Assembly (NCBI GenBank): GCA_050733935.1 | Contig: JBOHUC010000105.1 | Location: 1-33,872, forward strand | DNA: 33,872 bases | From: JBOHUC01 sp050733935 | GTDB taxonomy: Bacteria; Eisenbacteria; RBG-16-71-46; DASYSL01 | Direction: 5' to 3' | Part shown: positions 8,183 through 18,151 of the stretch, piece after piece | Position numbering within the stretch: the first letter of the stretch is position 1 | How the letters are laid out: each line of letters starts with the position of its first letter | The notes under the pieces: model-generated | The model's database searches: none | Told to the model about the DNA's origin: nothing | Seen by the model: the letters and a program-made list of their open reading frames with translations, nothing else | Translations under genes and position numbers: made by a program

Positions 8183-10018
8183 ATGAGGATGGTTGAGCTG
8201 TCGCGAAGCGGCCGGGCTCTGCGCGTCACCCTCGCCCTCACGTTTGCAGGCGCGGTGCTCGCGACCACCGGGTGCGGCCGCAAGGACCCACGCGTTTCGA
8301 ATTACAGCGACCCGAATCCGATCCCCGCCGCGGCGAACAAGCGCGAAGTCTCGGGGCAGCACGGCGGACGCTTCGTCTACGTCACGATCGGTGATCCCAA
8401 GACGTTCAACCCGGTGCTCGCAAACGAGGTCTCCTCGACCGAGATCACGAACGGCCCGATGTTCATGGGCCTCACGAGCTACAACAATGCCGAGCAGCGC
8501 GTGGAGCCCGCCCTCGCGCAGTCCTGGGACGTGAGCGAGGACGGCCTCACCTACACGTTTCACCTCCGCCCGGGGGTGCGCTGGTCGGACGGCGAGCCGT
8601 TCACGGCCGACGACGTCGTGTTCAGCGCCGCCGTGAGCACCGACAAGAAGATCCACTCCGCCGCCTCCGACATCCTTGCCGTGGCCGGGAAGCCGTGGCA
8701 GTTCGAGAAGGTCGACAGCATGACGGTCAAGCTCACGCTGCCGGCCCCGTTCGGACCGGTCCCCGAGGTCGTGGGCTCGATGTACCTCGTGCCCGAGCAC
8801 AAGCTCGGCGCCTCCTACAAGGCGGGCACGTTCGAGACGATGTATGGAACCGACACGCCAGCCTCCGAGATCGTTACGCTCGGTCCGTTCGTCCTGAAGG
8901 AGTTCGTGCCCGGCGAGAAGTGCGTGCTCGGGCGCAATCCGCACTACTGGGAGATCGACGCGAGCGGCAAGCGCCTCCCGTACCTCGACGAGTACGTCTA
9001 CCTGATCGTCAAGGATCTCAACACGATGGCACTCAAGTTCCAGAGCGGCGAGACGGATCTCATCGATCCGATCATCGTGGACCAGGTGCCGCTGTTCGAG
9101 GACGACGCCGAGAAGGGCGACTTCCGGGTCGTCGACCTGGGCGGGGACCTCGCGACCGATTTCATGTGGGTCAATCAGAACCCCGGGCGCGACAGCAAGG
9201 GCAAGCCGTACGTCACGCCGTGGAAGTCGAAGCTCTTCCGCGACGCCCGCTTCCGGAAGGCGATCTCGCACGCGATCAACCGCGAGGGGATCGTGAAGTC
9301 CGTGCTGCAGGGCCGGGGCAAGCCGCTCTACGAGCCGTACACGCAGTCGAACAAGAACTGGTTCAACCCGAACGTGCCGAAGTTCCCGTACGACCCGGAA
9401 AAGGCGAATGCCCTGCTCGACGAGATGGGCTTGAAGGACCGGAACGGCGACGGCGTGCGCGACACGCCGGACGGGAAGACGGTCGAGTTCACGATGCACA
9501 CGAACTCGGAGAACAACCTGAGGAAGTCGTTCGGCACCGTGATCTCCGAGGACCTGGGCAAGGTCGGCGTTCGGGTCAACTTCCAGCCCCTCGAGTTCAA
9601 CACGCTCATCGTCCGGCTGCGCGAGGACTACATGTACGAGTCGATCCTGCTCGGGCTCTCCTCGGGCACGCCGCCCGATCCCGCGCTCTCGACCAACGTC
9701 TATCGCTCATCCGGCACGACCCACAACTGGAACCCGCGACAGAAGACACCCGACACGGCCGCCGAGGCCGAAATCGACCGGCTCATGGACGTCGTGGTCG
9801 GCGAGCGCGACATGGTGCAGCGCAAGGCCGCGTTCGACCGGGTCCAGGAGCTCGTGTGCGAGAACCAGTTCTGCAACTACATCGTGAACCGGAACCTGTA
9901 CGTCGGCATCCGGAACCGCGTCCAGGGCACGCGCCCGTCGGTCATCCGTCAGCACGTCACCTGGAACATCCAGGAGCTCTGGATCAAGGGCGGGGCGCGG
10001 CAGCTCGCCGCGCGGTAG
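8183..10018 (+). CDS. Peptide ABC transporter substrate-binding lipoprotein (SBP family 5)
   Basis: A 611-aa extracytoplasmic solute receptor of the OppA/DppA type. The N-terminus is a lipoprotein signal with Arg/Lys, a hydrophobic core and Cys31 (VLATTGC), the probable lipidation site; the -3 residue is Thr, slightly off the usual lipobox. The mature part shows family 5 hallmarks: GDPKTFNPVLANE, LAQSWDVSEDGLTYTFHLR, GVRWSDGEPFTADDVVFS, FRKAISHAINREGI and PYDPEKANALLDEMGLKDRN. It is longer than typical DppA (~535 aa). It heads an operon with two permeases and two ATPases, so it most likely captures oligopeptides or similar oligomeric compounds; exact substrate unknown. Confidence 0.93.
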   Translation: MRMVELSRSGRALRVTLALTFAGAVLATTGCGRKDPRVSNYSDPNPIPAAANKREVSGQHGGRFVYVTIGDPKTFNPVLANEVSSTEITNGPMFMGLTSYNNAEQRVEPALAQSWDVSEDGLTYTFHLRPGVRWSDGEPFTADDVVFSAAVSTDKKIHSAASDILAVAGKPWQFEKVDSMTVKLTLPAPFGPVPEVVGSMYLVPEHKLGASYKAGTFETMYGTDTPASEIVTLGPFVLKEFVPGEKCVLGRNPHYWEIDASGKRLPYLDEYVYLIVKDLNTMALKFQSGETDLIDPIIVDQVPLFEDDAEKGDFRVVDLGGDLATDFMWVNQNPGRDSKGKPYVTPWKSKLFRDARFRKAISHAINREGIVKSVLQGRGKPLYEPYTQSNKNWFNPNVPKFPYDPEKANALLDEMGLKDRNGDGVRDTPDGKTVEFTMHTNSENNLRKSFGTVISEDLGKVGVRVNFQPLEFNTLIVRLREDYMYESILLGLSSGTPPDPALSTNVYRSSGTTHNWNPRQKTPDTAAEAEIDRLMDVVVGERDMVQRKAAFDRVQELVCENQFCNYIVNRNLYVGIRNRVQGTRPSVIRQHVTWNIQELWIKGGARQLAAR

Positions 10019-10026
10019 TGATCTAG

Positions 10027-10995
10027 ATGCGGACATTTCTGATCCGCCGTTTCCTCACGCTCATCCCGCTCCTGATGGGCGTGACGTTCGTGGCGTTCCT
10101 GCTCATCTACCTCGCGCCGGGAGACTTCCTGTCGCAGATGGCGGAGAACCCCACGATCTCGGCGGAGACGATCGAGGCCATGCGCGAGAAGTTCGGCCTC
10201 GATCAGCCGTGGTACGTGCAGTACGGCCTGTGGCTCAAGAACGTGTTCCTGCACCTCGACTTTGGGGAGTCGTTCGCGTTCCGCCAGCCGGTCTTCGACA
10301 TCATTGTTCCCCGCATGGGAAACACGCTCATCCTGGCGTTCGCCGCCGCGATCGTCGCGTGGGGTCTCGCGATCCCGCTCGGGATCATCTCGGCCGTGCG
10401 CCAGTACTCCTGGGTCGACAAGTCGGCGTCGTTCTTCTCCTTTCTCGGCCTCTCGATCCCCGAGATCTTCTTCGCGCTCCTCATGATGTACATGGCCGCG
10501 AAGACCGGGTGGTTCCCGGTGGGGGGGATGCGCTCGATCGACTTCAACGACCTGTCGTTCGGCGGCAAGATGCTCGACCTGGGGCATCACCTGGTCCTGC
10601 CCGCACTCGTGCTCGGCATGGTCCCCATGGCCGGCCGCATGCGCCAGATGCGGGCGAACCTGCTCGACGTGCTTCGGCTCGATTACGTGACGACCGCGCG
10701 CGCGAAGGGCCTCGACGAGCGCACGGTCGTGTGGAAGCACGCCGTCCGGAACGCGCTCAACCCGCTCATCACGCTGTTCGGCTTCACGCTCGCGAGCCTT
10801 CTCTCAGGCTCGTTCATCGTCGAGATCGTCATGACCTGGCCGGGCCTCGGAAGTCTCACGCTCGAGGCGCTCCTGAAGCAGGATCTCTACCTGGTCATGG
10901 GATCGGTCGTGATCGCCGCCACGATGCTCACGCTCGGAAACCTGATCGCGGACGTCATGCTCGTGATCGCGGACCCGCGCATCAAGTACGACTGA
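10027..10995 (+). CDS. Peptide ABC transporter permease, DppB/OppB type
   Basis: A 322-aa inner-membrane permease of the binding-protein-dependent family. The N-terminal helix MRTFLIRRFLTLIPLLMGVT and the FGLDQPWYVQYGLW motif are typical of DppB/OppB. The cytoplasmic EAA loop, which contacts the ATPase, is visible as DYVTTARAKGLDERTVVWKHA, followed by RNALNPLITLFG. It starts 8 nt after the binding-protein stop and forms the channel with the permease encoded next. Confidence 0.93.
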   Translation: MRTFLIRRFLTLIPLLMGVTFVAFLLIYLAPGDFLSQMAENPTISAETIEAMREKFGLDQPWYVQYGLWLKNVFLHLDFGESFAFRQPVFDIIVPRMGNTLILAFAAAIVAWGLAIPLGIISAVRQYSWVDKSASFFSFLGLSIPEIFFALLMMYMAAKTGWFPVGGMRSIDFNDLSFGGKMLDLGHHLVLPALVLGMVPMAGRMRQMRANLLDVLRLDYVTTARAKGLDERTVVWKHAVRNALNPLITLFGFTLASLLSGSFIVEIVMTWPGLGSLTLEALLKQDLYLVMGSVVIAATMLTLGNLIADVMLVIADPRIKYD

Positions 10996-11014
10996 CCGGA
11001 GGACTGCCCCGACC

Positions 11015-12181
11015 GTGAGCGAATCCCCAGCCATTCCGCTCTCCGAGCCCGCGCCCGAATTGAGGCCCGTCGAGCCCGTCGATCCGGCGGCCCCGCTCGT
11101 CCGCCCGGTGCGCACGCCGTGGCAGATGTTCTGGCGGGAGTTCCGGAAGAGCCCGGTTGCCCTCGTGGGTGCGGCGATGCTCCTGCTGCTCTACATGGGG
11201 GCCCTGTTCGCGGACTTTCTCGCGCCCTACGCGATGGCCCAGCAGGATCTCGACTTCGGGTTCCACCCGCCGACGCGCGTCCGCTGGGTGGACCAGGGGC
11301 GCTTTGTCGGGCCGCACGTGCGCGGCACGGAGATCGCGGACATTGGCCGGAGCCGCTATCGCGAGCTCGCGACGCGCTACCCGATCCGGTTCTTCGTCAA
11401 AGGCCCCCAGACCTACCGCTTGCTCGGCATCGTGCCGACGAACGTGCGGCTCTTCGGGGTCGAGAAGCCCGGACACGTCTATCTCTTCGGGAGCGACAAG
11501 TTCGGGCGCGACGTCTTCTCGCGCCTCCTCTATGGCTCGCGCATTTCACTTTCGATCGGGCTCGTCGGGATCGCGATCACGTTCCTAATCGGGACTCTGG
11601 TCGGCGGGCTCTCGGGGTACATGGGGAAGGGCGTCGACCTCGTCGTCATGCGGGTCACCGAGCTCATCATGTCGATCCCGGCGCTCTATCTCATCCTGGC
11701 CCTGCGGGCGTCGTTCCCGAGCGACCTGCCGAGCGACCGGATGTACTTGATCATCGTCTTCATCCTCGCGTTCATCGGCTGGGCGAGCCTCGCGCGCGTG
11801 GTGCGCGGAATGGTGCTCGCGATCCGCGAGTTCGAGTACGTGACCGCCGCCCGCGCTCTCGGCGCCGGCACGCTCCGGATCCTGTTCCGACACATTCTGC
11901 CGAACACGATGTCGTTTCTGATCGTCGCGGCGACGATCGCCGTCCCCGCGTACATCCTGGGCGAGGTGACGCTGTCGTTCCTCGGCATCGGAATCCAGGA
12001 GCCGCAGGCGTCGTGGGGCAACATGCTGACCGATGCGCAGAACATCCGCGTGCTGCGCTCCTTCCCGTGGATGCTCGTCCCCGGGTTCTTCATCTTCCTC
12101 ACGGTGCTGGCCTACAACTTCCTCGGGGACGGTCTGGCCGACGCCCTGAACCCGCGCAAGGTGCTCGGAGGAAAGAGCTGA
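11015..12181 (+). CDS. Peptide ABC transporter permease, DppC/OppC type, with long periplasmic insertion
   Basis: A 388-aa permease, long for DppC (~300 aa). GTG start at 11015, with GGAGG 14 nt upstream. After a Pro-rich cytoplasmic N-terminus and the first helix, an extra ~70-80 residues (about 75-150: HPPTRVRWVDQGRFVGPHV through VRLFGVEKPGHVYL) precede the conserved FGSDKFGRDVFSRLLYGSRIS segment. The EAA loop is FEYVTAARALGAGTLRILFRHILPN, shown here by its core TAARALGAG. The insertion faces the binding-protein side and may help dock the oversized receptor, which is inference. Confidence 0.92.
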   Translation: MSESPAIPLSEPAPELRPVEPVDPAAPLVRPVRTPWQMFWREFRKSPVALVGAAMLLLLYMGALFADFLAPYAMAQQDLDFGFHPPTRVRWVDQGRFVGPHVRGTEIADIGRSRYRELATRYPIRFFVKGPQTYRLLGIVPTNVRLFGVEKPGHVYLFGSDKFGRDVFSRLLYGSRISLSIGLVGIAITFLIGTLVGGLSGYMGKGVDLVVMRVTELIMSIPALYLILALRASFPSDLPSDRMYLIIVFILAFIGWASLARVVRGMVLAIREFEYVTAARALGAGTLRILFRHILPNTMSFLIVAATIAVPAYILGEVTLSFLGIGIQEPQASWGNMLTDAQNIRVLRSFPWMLVPGFFIFLTVLAYNFLGDGLADALNPRKVLGGKS

Positions 12182-13202
12182 TGGCGGAGACGCCGGTCCT
12201 CGAAGTCCGCGATCTCAAGACGCACTTTTTCACCGACGACGGCGCGGTCAAGGCCGTCGACGGCGTTTCGTTCGAAGTCCGGACCGGGGAGACGCTCGGC
12301 ATCGTGGGCGAATCCGGGTGCGGGAAGAGCGTAACGTCGCTCTCGATCCTCAGGCTCATTCCCTCGCCGCCCGGGAAGATCGTGGGCGGTCAGATCCTTT
12401 TCGAGGGGAAGAACCTGCTCGACCTCGAGCCGGGGGAGATGCGGAAGATCCGCGGGAACGAGATCAGCATGATCTTTCAGGAGCCCATGACTTCGCTCAA
12501 TCCCGTCTACACGTGCGGCGATCAGATCATGGAAGCCGTCCAGCTCCATCAAAAGGTCGGCCGGCGCGAGGCGCGCTCGCGGGCCATCGAGATGCTCCGC
12601 CTGGTCGGAATTCCCGCGCCCGAGCAGCGCGTCGACGAGTACCCGCACCAGCTCTCGGGCGGCATGCGCCAGCGGGTCATGATCGCGATGGCGCTCTCGT
12701 GCCACCCGCGCGTTCTCATCGCGGACGAGCCCACGACGGCCCTCGACGTCACGATCCAGGCACAGATCCTCGATCTCCTCAATCGCCTGCAGGAGGAGCT
12801 CGGGATGGCGATCCTCCTCATCACGCACGACCTCGGAGTCGTCGCCGAGACGTGCGACCGGGTCGCGGTCATGTACGCGGGCCAGATCGTCGAGTACGCG
12901 GACGTCGAGGAGATTTTCCAGCATCCGCGCATGCCGTACACGGCCGGGCTCCTCGGCTCGATCCCGAAGCTCGGCGAAGACGCCGAGCGCCTGCGCGTGA
13001 TCCCGGGGAACGTCCCGAACCCGGCCGAGTTCCCGCCGGGTTGCAAGTTCCATCCGCGCTGTCCGGTCGTGATCGACCGCTGCCGCACGGAGAACCCGCC
13101 GCTCGCGATGATCCGCCCGGCGCACCTCGTGCGCTGCTGGCGGGCGCCTGAGGTCGAGGCGGGGAAGCTCGATCTCGCCCGCGCCTACGCGGAGGTGCCC
13201 GC

Positions 13203-13206
<4 letters not shown>
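12181..13206 (+). CDS. Peptide ABC transporter ATPase, DppD/OppD type
   Basis: A 341-aa ABC ATPase. Walker A GESGCGKS, Q-loop FQEPMTSLNP, signature LSGGMRQR, Walker B VLIADEPTTALD and the switch His in LLITHDLGVVAE are all present. The C-terminal oligopeptide-transporter domain carries clustered cysteines (GCKFHPRCPVVIDRC ... VRC), which in this subfamily can hold an iron-sulfur cluster. The start overlaps the permease stop (TGATG). It pairs with the second ATPase downstream to drive import. Confidence 0.95.
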
Positions 13207-14204
<998 letters not shown>

Positions 14205-14207
14205 CGA

Positions 14208-15758
14208 ATGCCGCGCCCCGGGCGGCGCCCGCTCGTTCTCTGCGTGCTCGACGGTTTCGGGCTCGCTCCGCCCGGCCCCTGGAACGCGATCGCGCTCGCG
14301 AACACCCCGCACTGGGATCGCTGGTGGGCCGAGTGCCCGCATGCCTCGCTCTCCGCGAGCGGCGAGGACGTGGGGCTTCCCGATCGGCTCATGGGGAACT
14401 CCGAGGTCGGACATCTGAACCTGGGCGCGGGCCGGATCGTCGACCAGCCGATCATGCGCATCACGCGCGCGATCCGGGACGGCTCGTTCTTCGACAACCC
14501 GGCGCTCGCGGCCGCGTGCGCGCACGTGCGTGGGTCCGGCGGAGCGCTCCATCTCCTGGGCCTCATCTCGGACGGCGGCGTCCATTCGCATCTCGAGCAC
14601 GTGGCGGGCTTCCTCGAACTCGCGCGCCGGCACGGCGTCGGACGCGTATTCGTGCACGCGTTCCTCGACGGTCGCGACACGCCTCCGACTTCGGCCCCGG
14701 CCTTCCTCGCGCGGCTCGAGCAACTGCTGCGCGACGCGGGAACCGGACGCATCGCGACCGTGAGCGGGCGCTACTACGCAATGGACCGGGACCGCCGCTG
14801 GGAGCGCGTCGAACGCGCGTGGCGGGCGCTCGTGCTCGGCGAGGGGGAACGCGCCCGCTCGGCCGCGGCCGCCGTCGAAGCCGCCCATGCGCGGGGGACG
14901 ACCGACGAATTCGTCGAGCCGACCGTGATCGAGGATGCGGGCGGGAGCCCGGTTGCCGTGATCGGGGACGGCGATGCCGTCGTTCACATGAACTTCCGCC
15001 CGGACCGCGCGCGCCAGCTCACGTACGCCCTGACGGAGCCCGACTTCGAGGATTTCGAGCGCCCGCGCACGCCGCGGAACGTCTACTACGCGTGTCTCAC
15101 GCGCTACGACGAGAAGCTCGATCTTCCGGTCGCGTTTCCTCCGGAAGAGATCTTCGAGACGCTCGGCGACCTGTTCGGCGATTGGGGCCTGCGCCAGCTT
15201 CGGATCGCCGAGACCGAGAAGTACGCGCACGTCACGTACTTCTTCTCGGGCGGCCGCGAGGAGCCGGTCGCGGGGGAGGAGCGCTGTCTCGTACCGTCGG
15301 CCAAGGTGGCGACCTACGACCTCCTGCCCTCGATGAGCGCGCCCGGGGTGACGGACGAGGTCGTGCGCCGGCTCGGCCGCGACGAGCTCGATCTCGTCGT
15401 CCTGAACTACGCGAACGCGGACATGGTCGGCCACACGGGCGTGCTCGATGCGACCGTTCACGCCGTTGAGACGCTCGACGGGTGTCTCGGCCGGGTCGAG
15501 GCGGCCGTACGCGAGCGGAACGGGATCCTCTTCGTGACCGCCGATCACGGAAACGCCGAGCAGATGTGGGACGAGACGACGCGGCAGCCGCACACGGCGC
15601 ACACGACGAACCGCGTGCCGTTCGTCGTGATCGGTGCGGGCGAGGCGCTGCGCGGTCTCGACGAGGGGATCCTCGCGGATGTCGCCCCGACGCTGCTCGA
15701 CCTGGCGGGCCTTCCGGTTCCGGCCGCAATGACCGGACGATCGCTAGTCCGGAGATGA
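14208..15758 (+). CDS. gpmI: 2,3-bisphosphoglycerate-independent phosphoglycerate mutase
   Basis: A 516-aa enzyme interconverting 3- and 2-phosphoglycerate in glycolysis/gluconeogenesis; cytoplasmic, two-metal alkaline-phosphatase superfamily. Seen: VLDGFG metal site near the N-terminus, catalytic Ser65 in LMGNSEVGH, HAFLDGRDTPP, SGRYYAMDRD, NFRPDRARQLT, and the C-terminal metal ligands in NADMVGHTG and FVTADHGNAEQM. Length matches the family (~510). It begins only 3 nt after the transporter ATPase, so it is read from the transporter promoters unless an internal promoter exists, which is an unusual partnership. Confidence 0.95.
   Translation: MPRPGRRPLVLCVLDGFGLAPPGPWNAIALANTPHWDRWWAECPHASLSASGEDVGLPDRLMGNSEVGHLNLGAGRIVDQPIMRITRAIRDGSFFDNPALAAACAHVRGSGGALHLLGLISDGGVHSHLEHVAGFLELARRHGVGRVFVHAFLDGRDTPPTSAPAFLARLEQLLRDAGTGRIATVSGRYYAMDRDRRWERVERAWRALVLGEGERARSAAAAVEAAHARGTTDEFVEPTVIEDAGGSPVAVIGDGDAVVHMNFRPDRARQLTYALTEPDFEDFERPRTPRNVYYACLTRYDEKLDLPVAFPPEEIFETLGDLFGDWGLRQLRIAETEKYAHVTYFFSGGREEPVAGEERCLVPSAKVATYDLLPSMSAPGVTDEVVRRLGRDELDLVVLNYANADMVGHTGVLDATVHAVETLDGCLGRVEAAVRERNGILFVTADHGNAEQMWDETTRQPHTAHTTNRVPFVVIGAGEALRGLDEGILADVAPTLLDLAGLPVPAAMTGRSLVRR
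15733..15752. terminator. Inverted repeat at the 3' end of gpmI
   Basis: CCGGAC, 8-nt loop, GTCCGG forms a perfect 6-bp stem overlapping the last codons of gpmI; a second small stem GCCCA-TGC-TGGGC follows at 15761-15773. No T-tract is seen on either strand. It lies between convergent genes and could stop transcription from both sides, but the evidence is weak. Confidence 0.25.
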
Positions 15759-15794
15759 AAGCCCATGCTGGGCGTTCTGCCTAACTCGCACCCC

Positions 15795-16763
15795 TCACTG
15801 CTCCACAGCGATTACGACTTTCCCCTTGTGGCGTCCTTCTCCAAAGAGTCGCATCGCCCTGGGTACCTCGCTCAGCTTGTACGGCCCGTCGATCACGGGG
15901 ACTACCTTGCCGGCTTCGAATAGCTGTCTCATGTATGCCAGGTCCCTGTTCACCTTCAGTATCACTACGCGTACCTTCTTTTTCGTCGTCATCGCGACCC
16001 ACGGCCCCAACAGCATGGTTTGGAACAGTCGCGCCATCGAGCCGCCCACGGTGACGTAGGCTCCATCGGGGCTCAGTGCGCGGATCCACTCCAAGACCGA
16101 ACGCTTCGTCTTGACATCGAGGATCACGTCGTACCGCTGCCCTCTCCTCGTCGCATCCTCCCGCGCATAATCGATGACATGGTCTGCACCCATCCCGCTC
16201 AGCATTTCCAACTTGTCCCGGCTGTCCACCGCCGTCACCTCGACGCCGTGGAGCTTGGCGATCTGGATCGCGAACGTTCCGACGCCCCCACCCGCCCCGT
16301 TGATCAGGAGGCTTTGCCCTGGCTGGATCTGCGCTGCATCGCGCAGGCTCTGTACGGCCAACATGGCGGCTTGGGGGATCGCCGCGGCCTGTTCGAATGT
16401 CATGCGGGGCGCTTTCAGGGCCAACGCACTTTCACGGGCGCAGACGTACTCCGCGAAACCGCCCCAATCGCCGCTCAGGTCTCCGAAGACCTCATCGCCT
16501 GGTCGAAGCTGCCGCACGGAACTGCCGATTTCCACGACGCGCCCAGCGATGTCCGAGCCCAGTACTTGCTTGCTCGGCCTGAAGAGACCGAACATGAGTC
16601 GGTTCACGAACGGGAAGCCATGAAGGGCTGCCCAGTCCCAGTCATTGATGGATACGGCATGGACTCTGACCAGGACCTGGTCCGCTCTGGGAGTCGGTCG
16701 TGCGATCTCTCTCAGTTCAAGAACGTCCGGTGAGCCGTATCTCGTGAAGACGATGGCTCTCAT
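15795..16763 (-). CDS. NAD(P)H-dependent MDR-family oxidoreductase (quinone reductase-like)
   Basis: A 322-aa medium-chain dehydrogenase/reductase. The GroES-like N-terminal part has RAIVFTRYGSPDVLELREI, VHAVSINDWDW and GSDIAGRVVEIGSSV; the Rossmann part has INGAGGGVGTFAIQIAKLHG. The catalytic zinc ligands of true alcohol dehydrogenases are absent, so it belongs with zinc-free quinone oxidoreductase-type enzymes. I start at the ATG at 16763, which has GAGG 6 nt upstream; an ATG 12 nt earlier (16775) is possible. It lies opposite to all neighbouring genes, convergent with gpmI and 28 nt behind a broken SDR gene, and its base composition looks less GC-rich than its surroundings. Substrate unknown. 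Confidence 0.88.
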   Translation of the reverse strand: MRAIVFTRYGSPDVLELREIARPTPRADQVLVRVHAVSINDWDWAALHGFPFVNRLMFGLFRPSKQVLGSDIAGRVVEIGSSVRQLRPGDEVFGDLSGDWGGFAEYVCARESALALKAPRMTFEQAAAIPQAAMLAVQSLRDAAQIQPGQSLLINGAGGGVGTFAIQIAKLHGVEVTAVDSRDKLEMLSGMGADHVIDYAREDATRRGQRYDVILDVKTKRSVLEWIRALSPDGAYVTVGGSMARLFQTMLLGPWVAMTTKKKVRVVILKVNRDLAYMRQLFEAGKVVPVIDGPYKLSEVPRAMRLFGEGRHKGKVVIAVEQ

Positions 16764-16790
16764 GGTGTGCCTCATCTCGGGCCCAGATGC

Positions 16791-17626
16791 CTATCGGGCG
16801 TTTGCATACGCCGTCCGGCGGTCCCGCCGCCGTCCCAGCTCGGTTGCGTAGTGCCGCCCCAGCGTGGCGGCGTGCTGACGGGCCCAGGCCGACACCCGGA
16901 TCCTTCCGACCGGCGGGGACGCGGTCACCAGCAGGTCCTGCATCAACCCTTCGATTTCGTCCCGCGTGATGACCACGTCTCCGACCAGGCGACCCAGCAA
17001 CCATCCGGCGGCGCATTCGTGCGTTCTTCGCCTTGCGCGACCGCGAGGTCCGCGAAGTCCTCGACGTGAATCGGCTGCATGCGATAGCGGCTGTCCCCGA
17101 AGACCCCGAAGACCGGGAGATGGCGAAGCGCCCAGGCCATGTTGTTGATCAGGATGTCCTCGCCCCCGAACAGCACCGCGGGGCGCAGGATCGCATGCGA
17201 AAGCCCGGACTCCCGGAGCTCCCGCTCGAGGACGGCCTTCCCCCGGAAGTATTCGAGGGCGGAATCTTCCGGCGGGTTCGTGATGCTGACATGGACGACC
17301 CGCCCGACTCCGGCGCGGCGCGCAGCGGCAAACAGGACGCGTGTGTTCTCGACCGCCTGCGCGTAGCTGAAGTCCTTGTGATTGAAGCGAACCCAGTAGG
17401 TGTTGTAGAGGACGCTCGCGCCCTCGAGGGACTGCGCGAGTCGTTCCGGGGCGCCGAAGTTGAAGGGATGAATCTCGATGCGATTCCCGAACGGATGCTC
17501 GCGATTCGGAGAGTGAGTGAGGGTGCGAACGCGATGCCCGCCCGCGAGGAGGTGGGTCGTGATGTAGCGACCGGAGTATCCGAAGGCTCCGGTCACGACG
17601 TGAAGGTCGTTCAACGTGTCAGGCAA
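16791..17626 (-). pseudogene. Broken NmrA/SDR-type NAD(P)-binding protein gene (internal deletion plus frameshift)
   Basis: The 5' part (from a TTG at 17626) encodes an atypical SDR/NmrA-like protein: VVTGAFGYSGRYIT dinucleotide motif, GVGRVVHVSITNP, LRPAVLFGGEDILINN and YRMQPIHVEDFADL. After QGEERTNA (near 17015) the frame runs into unrelated sequence (PPDGCWVAW...) and stops at 16943. In the next frame the family C-terminus resumes at once: GWLLGRLVGDVVITRDEIEG ... WARQHAATLGRHYATELGRR, ending at 16791. In relatives I know, roughly 40 residues separate these two blocks, so a deletion not divisible by three removed them. The gene is probably inactive unless an assembly error is responsible. 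Confidence 0.75.
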
Positions 17627-17653
17627 GGTGTCATGAACCTCGTGCCTCCGAAA

Positions 17654-17680
17654 GTCGCCGTCGTCTCAATTGACGGCGAC
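17654..17680. repeat. Perfect 9-bp inverted repeat (possible activator site)
   Basis: GTCGCCGTC (17654-17662), 9-nt spacer, GACGGCGAC (17672-17680). Its centre lies about 230 bp upstream of the sigma-54 element, a distance from which an enhancer-binding protein could act; alternatively it is an RNA hairpin in the leader of the minus-strand genes. Confidence 0.5.
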
Positions 17681-17708
17681 GGTCGCGGGGGAAATACCCC
17701 GGGCTTTC

Positions 17709-17745
17709 CCGTGGTTTGACCCACGGCCTGCGGGCGGAACCGCCC
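17709..17745. repeat. Two adjacent short palindromes
   Basis: CCGTGG-N6-CCACGG (17709-17726) followed 5 nt later by GGGCGG-AA-CCGCCC (17732-17745). Both are perfect. They may be operator half-sites for the divergent region or simple hairpins; a third inverted repeat, GCGGTGC-N13-GCACCGC, lies at 17779-17805. Confidence 0.4.
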
Positions 17746-17894
17746 CCGTCCAGCCGGTCTTCGTGCACGCTGCCCGGCGCGGTGCAGAATGCGCGGGGGC
17801 ACCGCCCGTCGCAAGCGAGGAATGACAGCGACTTCCAGCGATTCCGCCGTGTTTTTCACGCGTTTCACGATCCGCAGCACCGGTTCCCAGGTCA

Positions 17895-17910
17895 TGGCAC
17901 ATGCGTTGCT
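17895..17910 (+). promoter_or_regulatory. Sigma-54 (RpoN) -24/-12 promoter element
   Basis: TGGCACATGCGTTGCT matches the consensus TGGCACRNNNNTTGCW at every defined position, with the correct GG-to-GC spacing. It points toward the microcompartment operon; transcription would begin near 17921, leaving a ~320-nt leader before the first shell gene. No RpoN activator gene is in the window. Confidence 0.55.
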
Positions 17911-18151
17911 TTTCTCCCCGGCGAGGCCGCCACGAAGGCAGCCGACAACGTTCAGGACGGACGAAGTTCGCTGGGATGATCGTGCTTGGCCTGGTCGTGA
18001 GCTGATCCCAATACCCAACGGAGTTTCACGGTACCTGGCACACGGCAAACGTGGCGGACTTCTCCCTCGTACGACGGCGGTCGCGCAGCAGCGCGGCCGC
18101 CGTTCGCATTTCGGCTCCCCGGCCATCGGCCTGCACCCGCTAGCGTCAAGA

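Noticed and set aside
15795..16763. MDR oxidoreductase as the missing microcompartment cargo
   Set aside because: It is on the opposite strand, separated by a pseudogene, lacks an encapsulation-type terminal helix and is not an iron-type alcohol dehydrogenase as usual in such loci.
18019..18050. TTTCACGGTACCTGGCAC-like stretch resembling a dispersed REP-type repeat
   Set aside because: Only one copy in the window and no transposase nearby; a genome self-search would decide.
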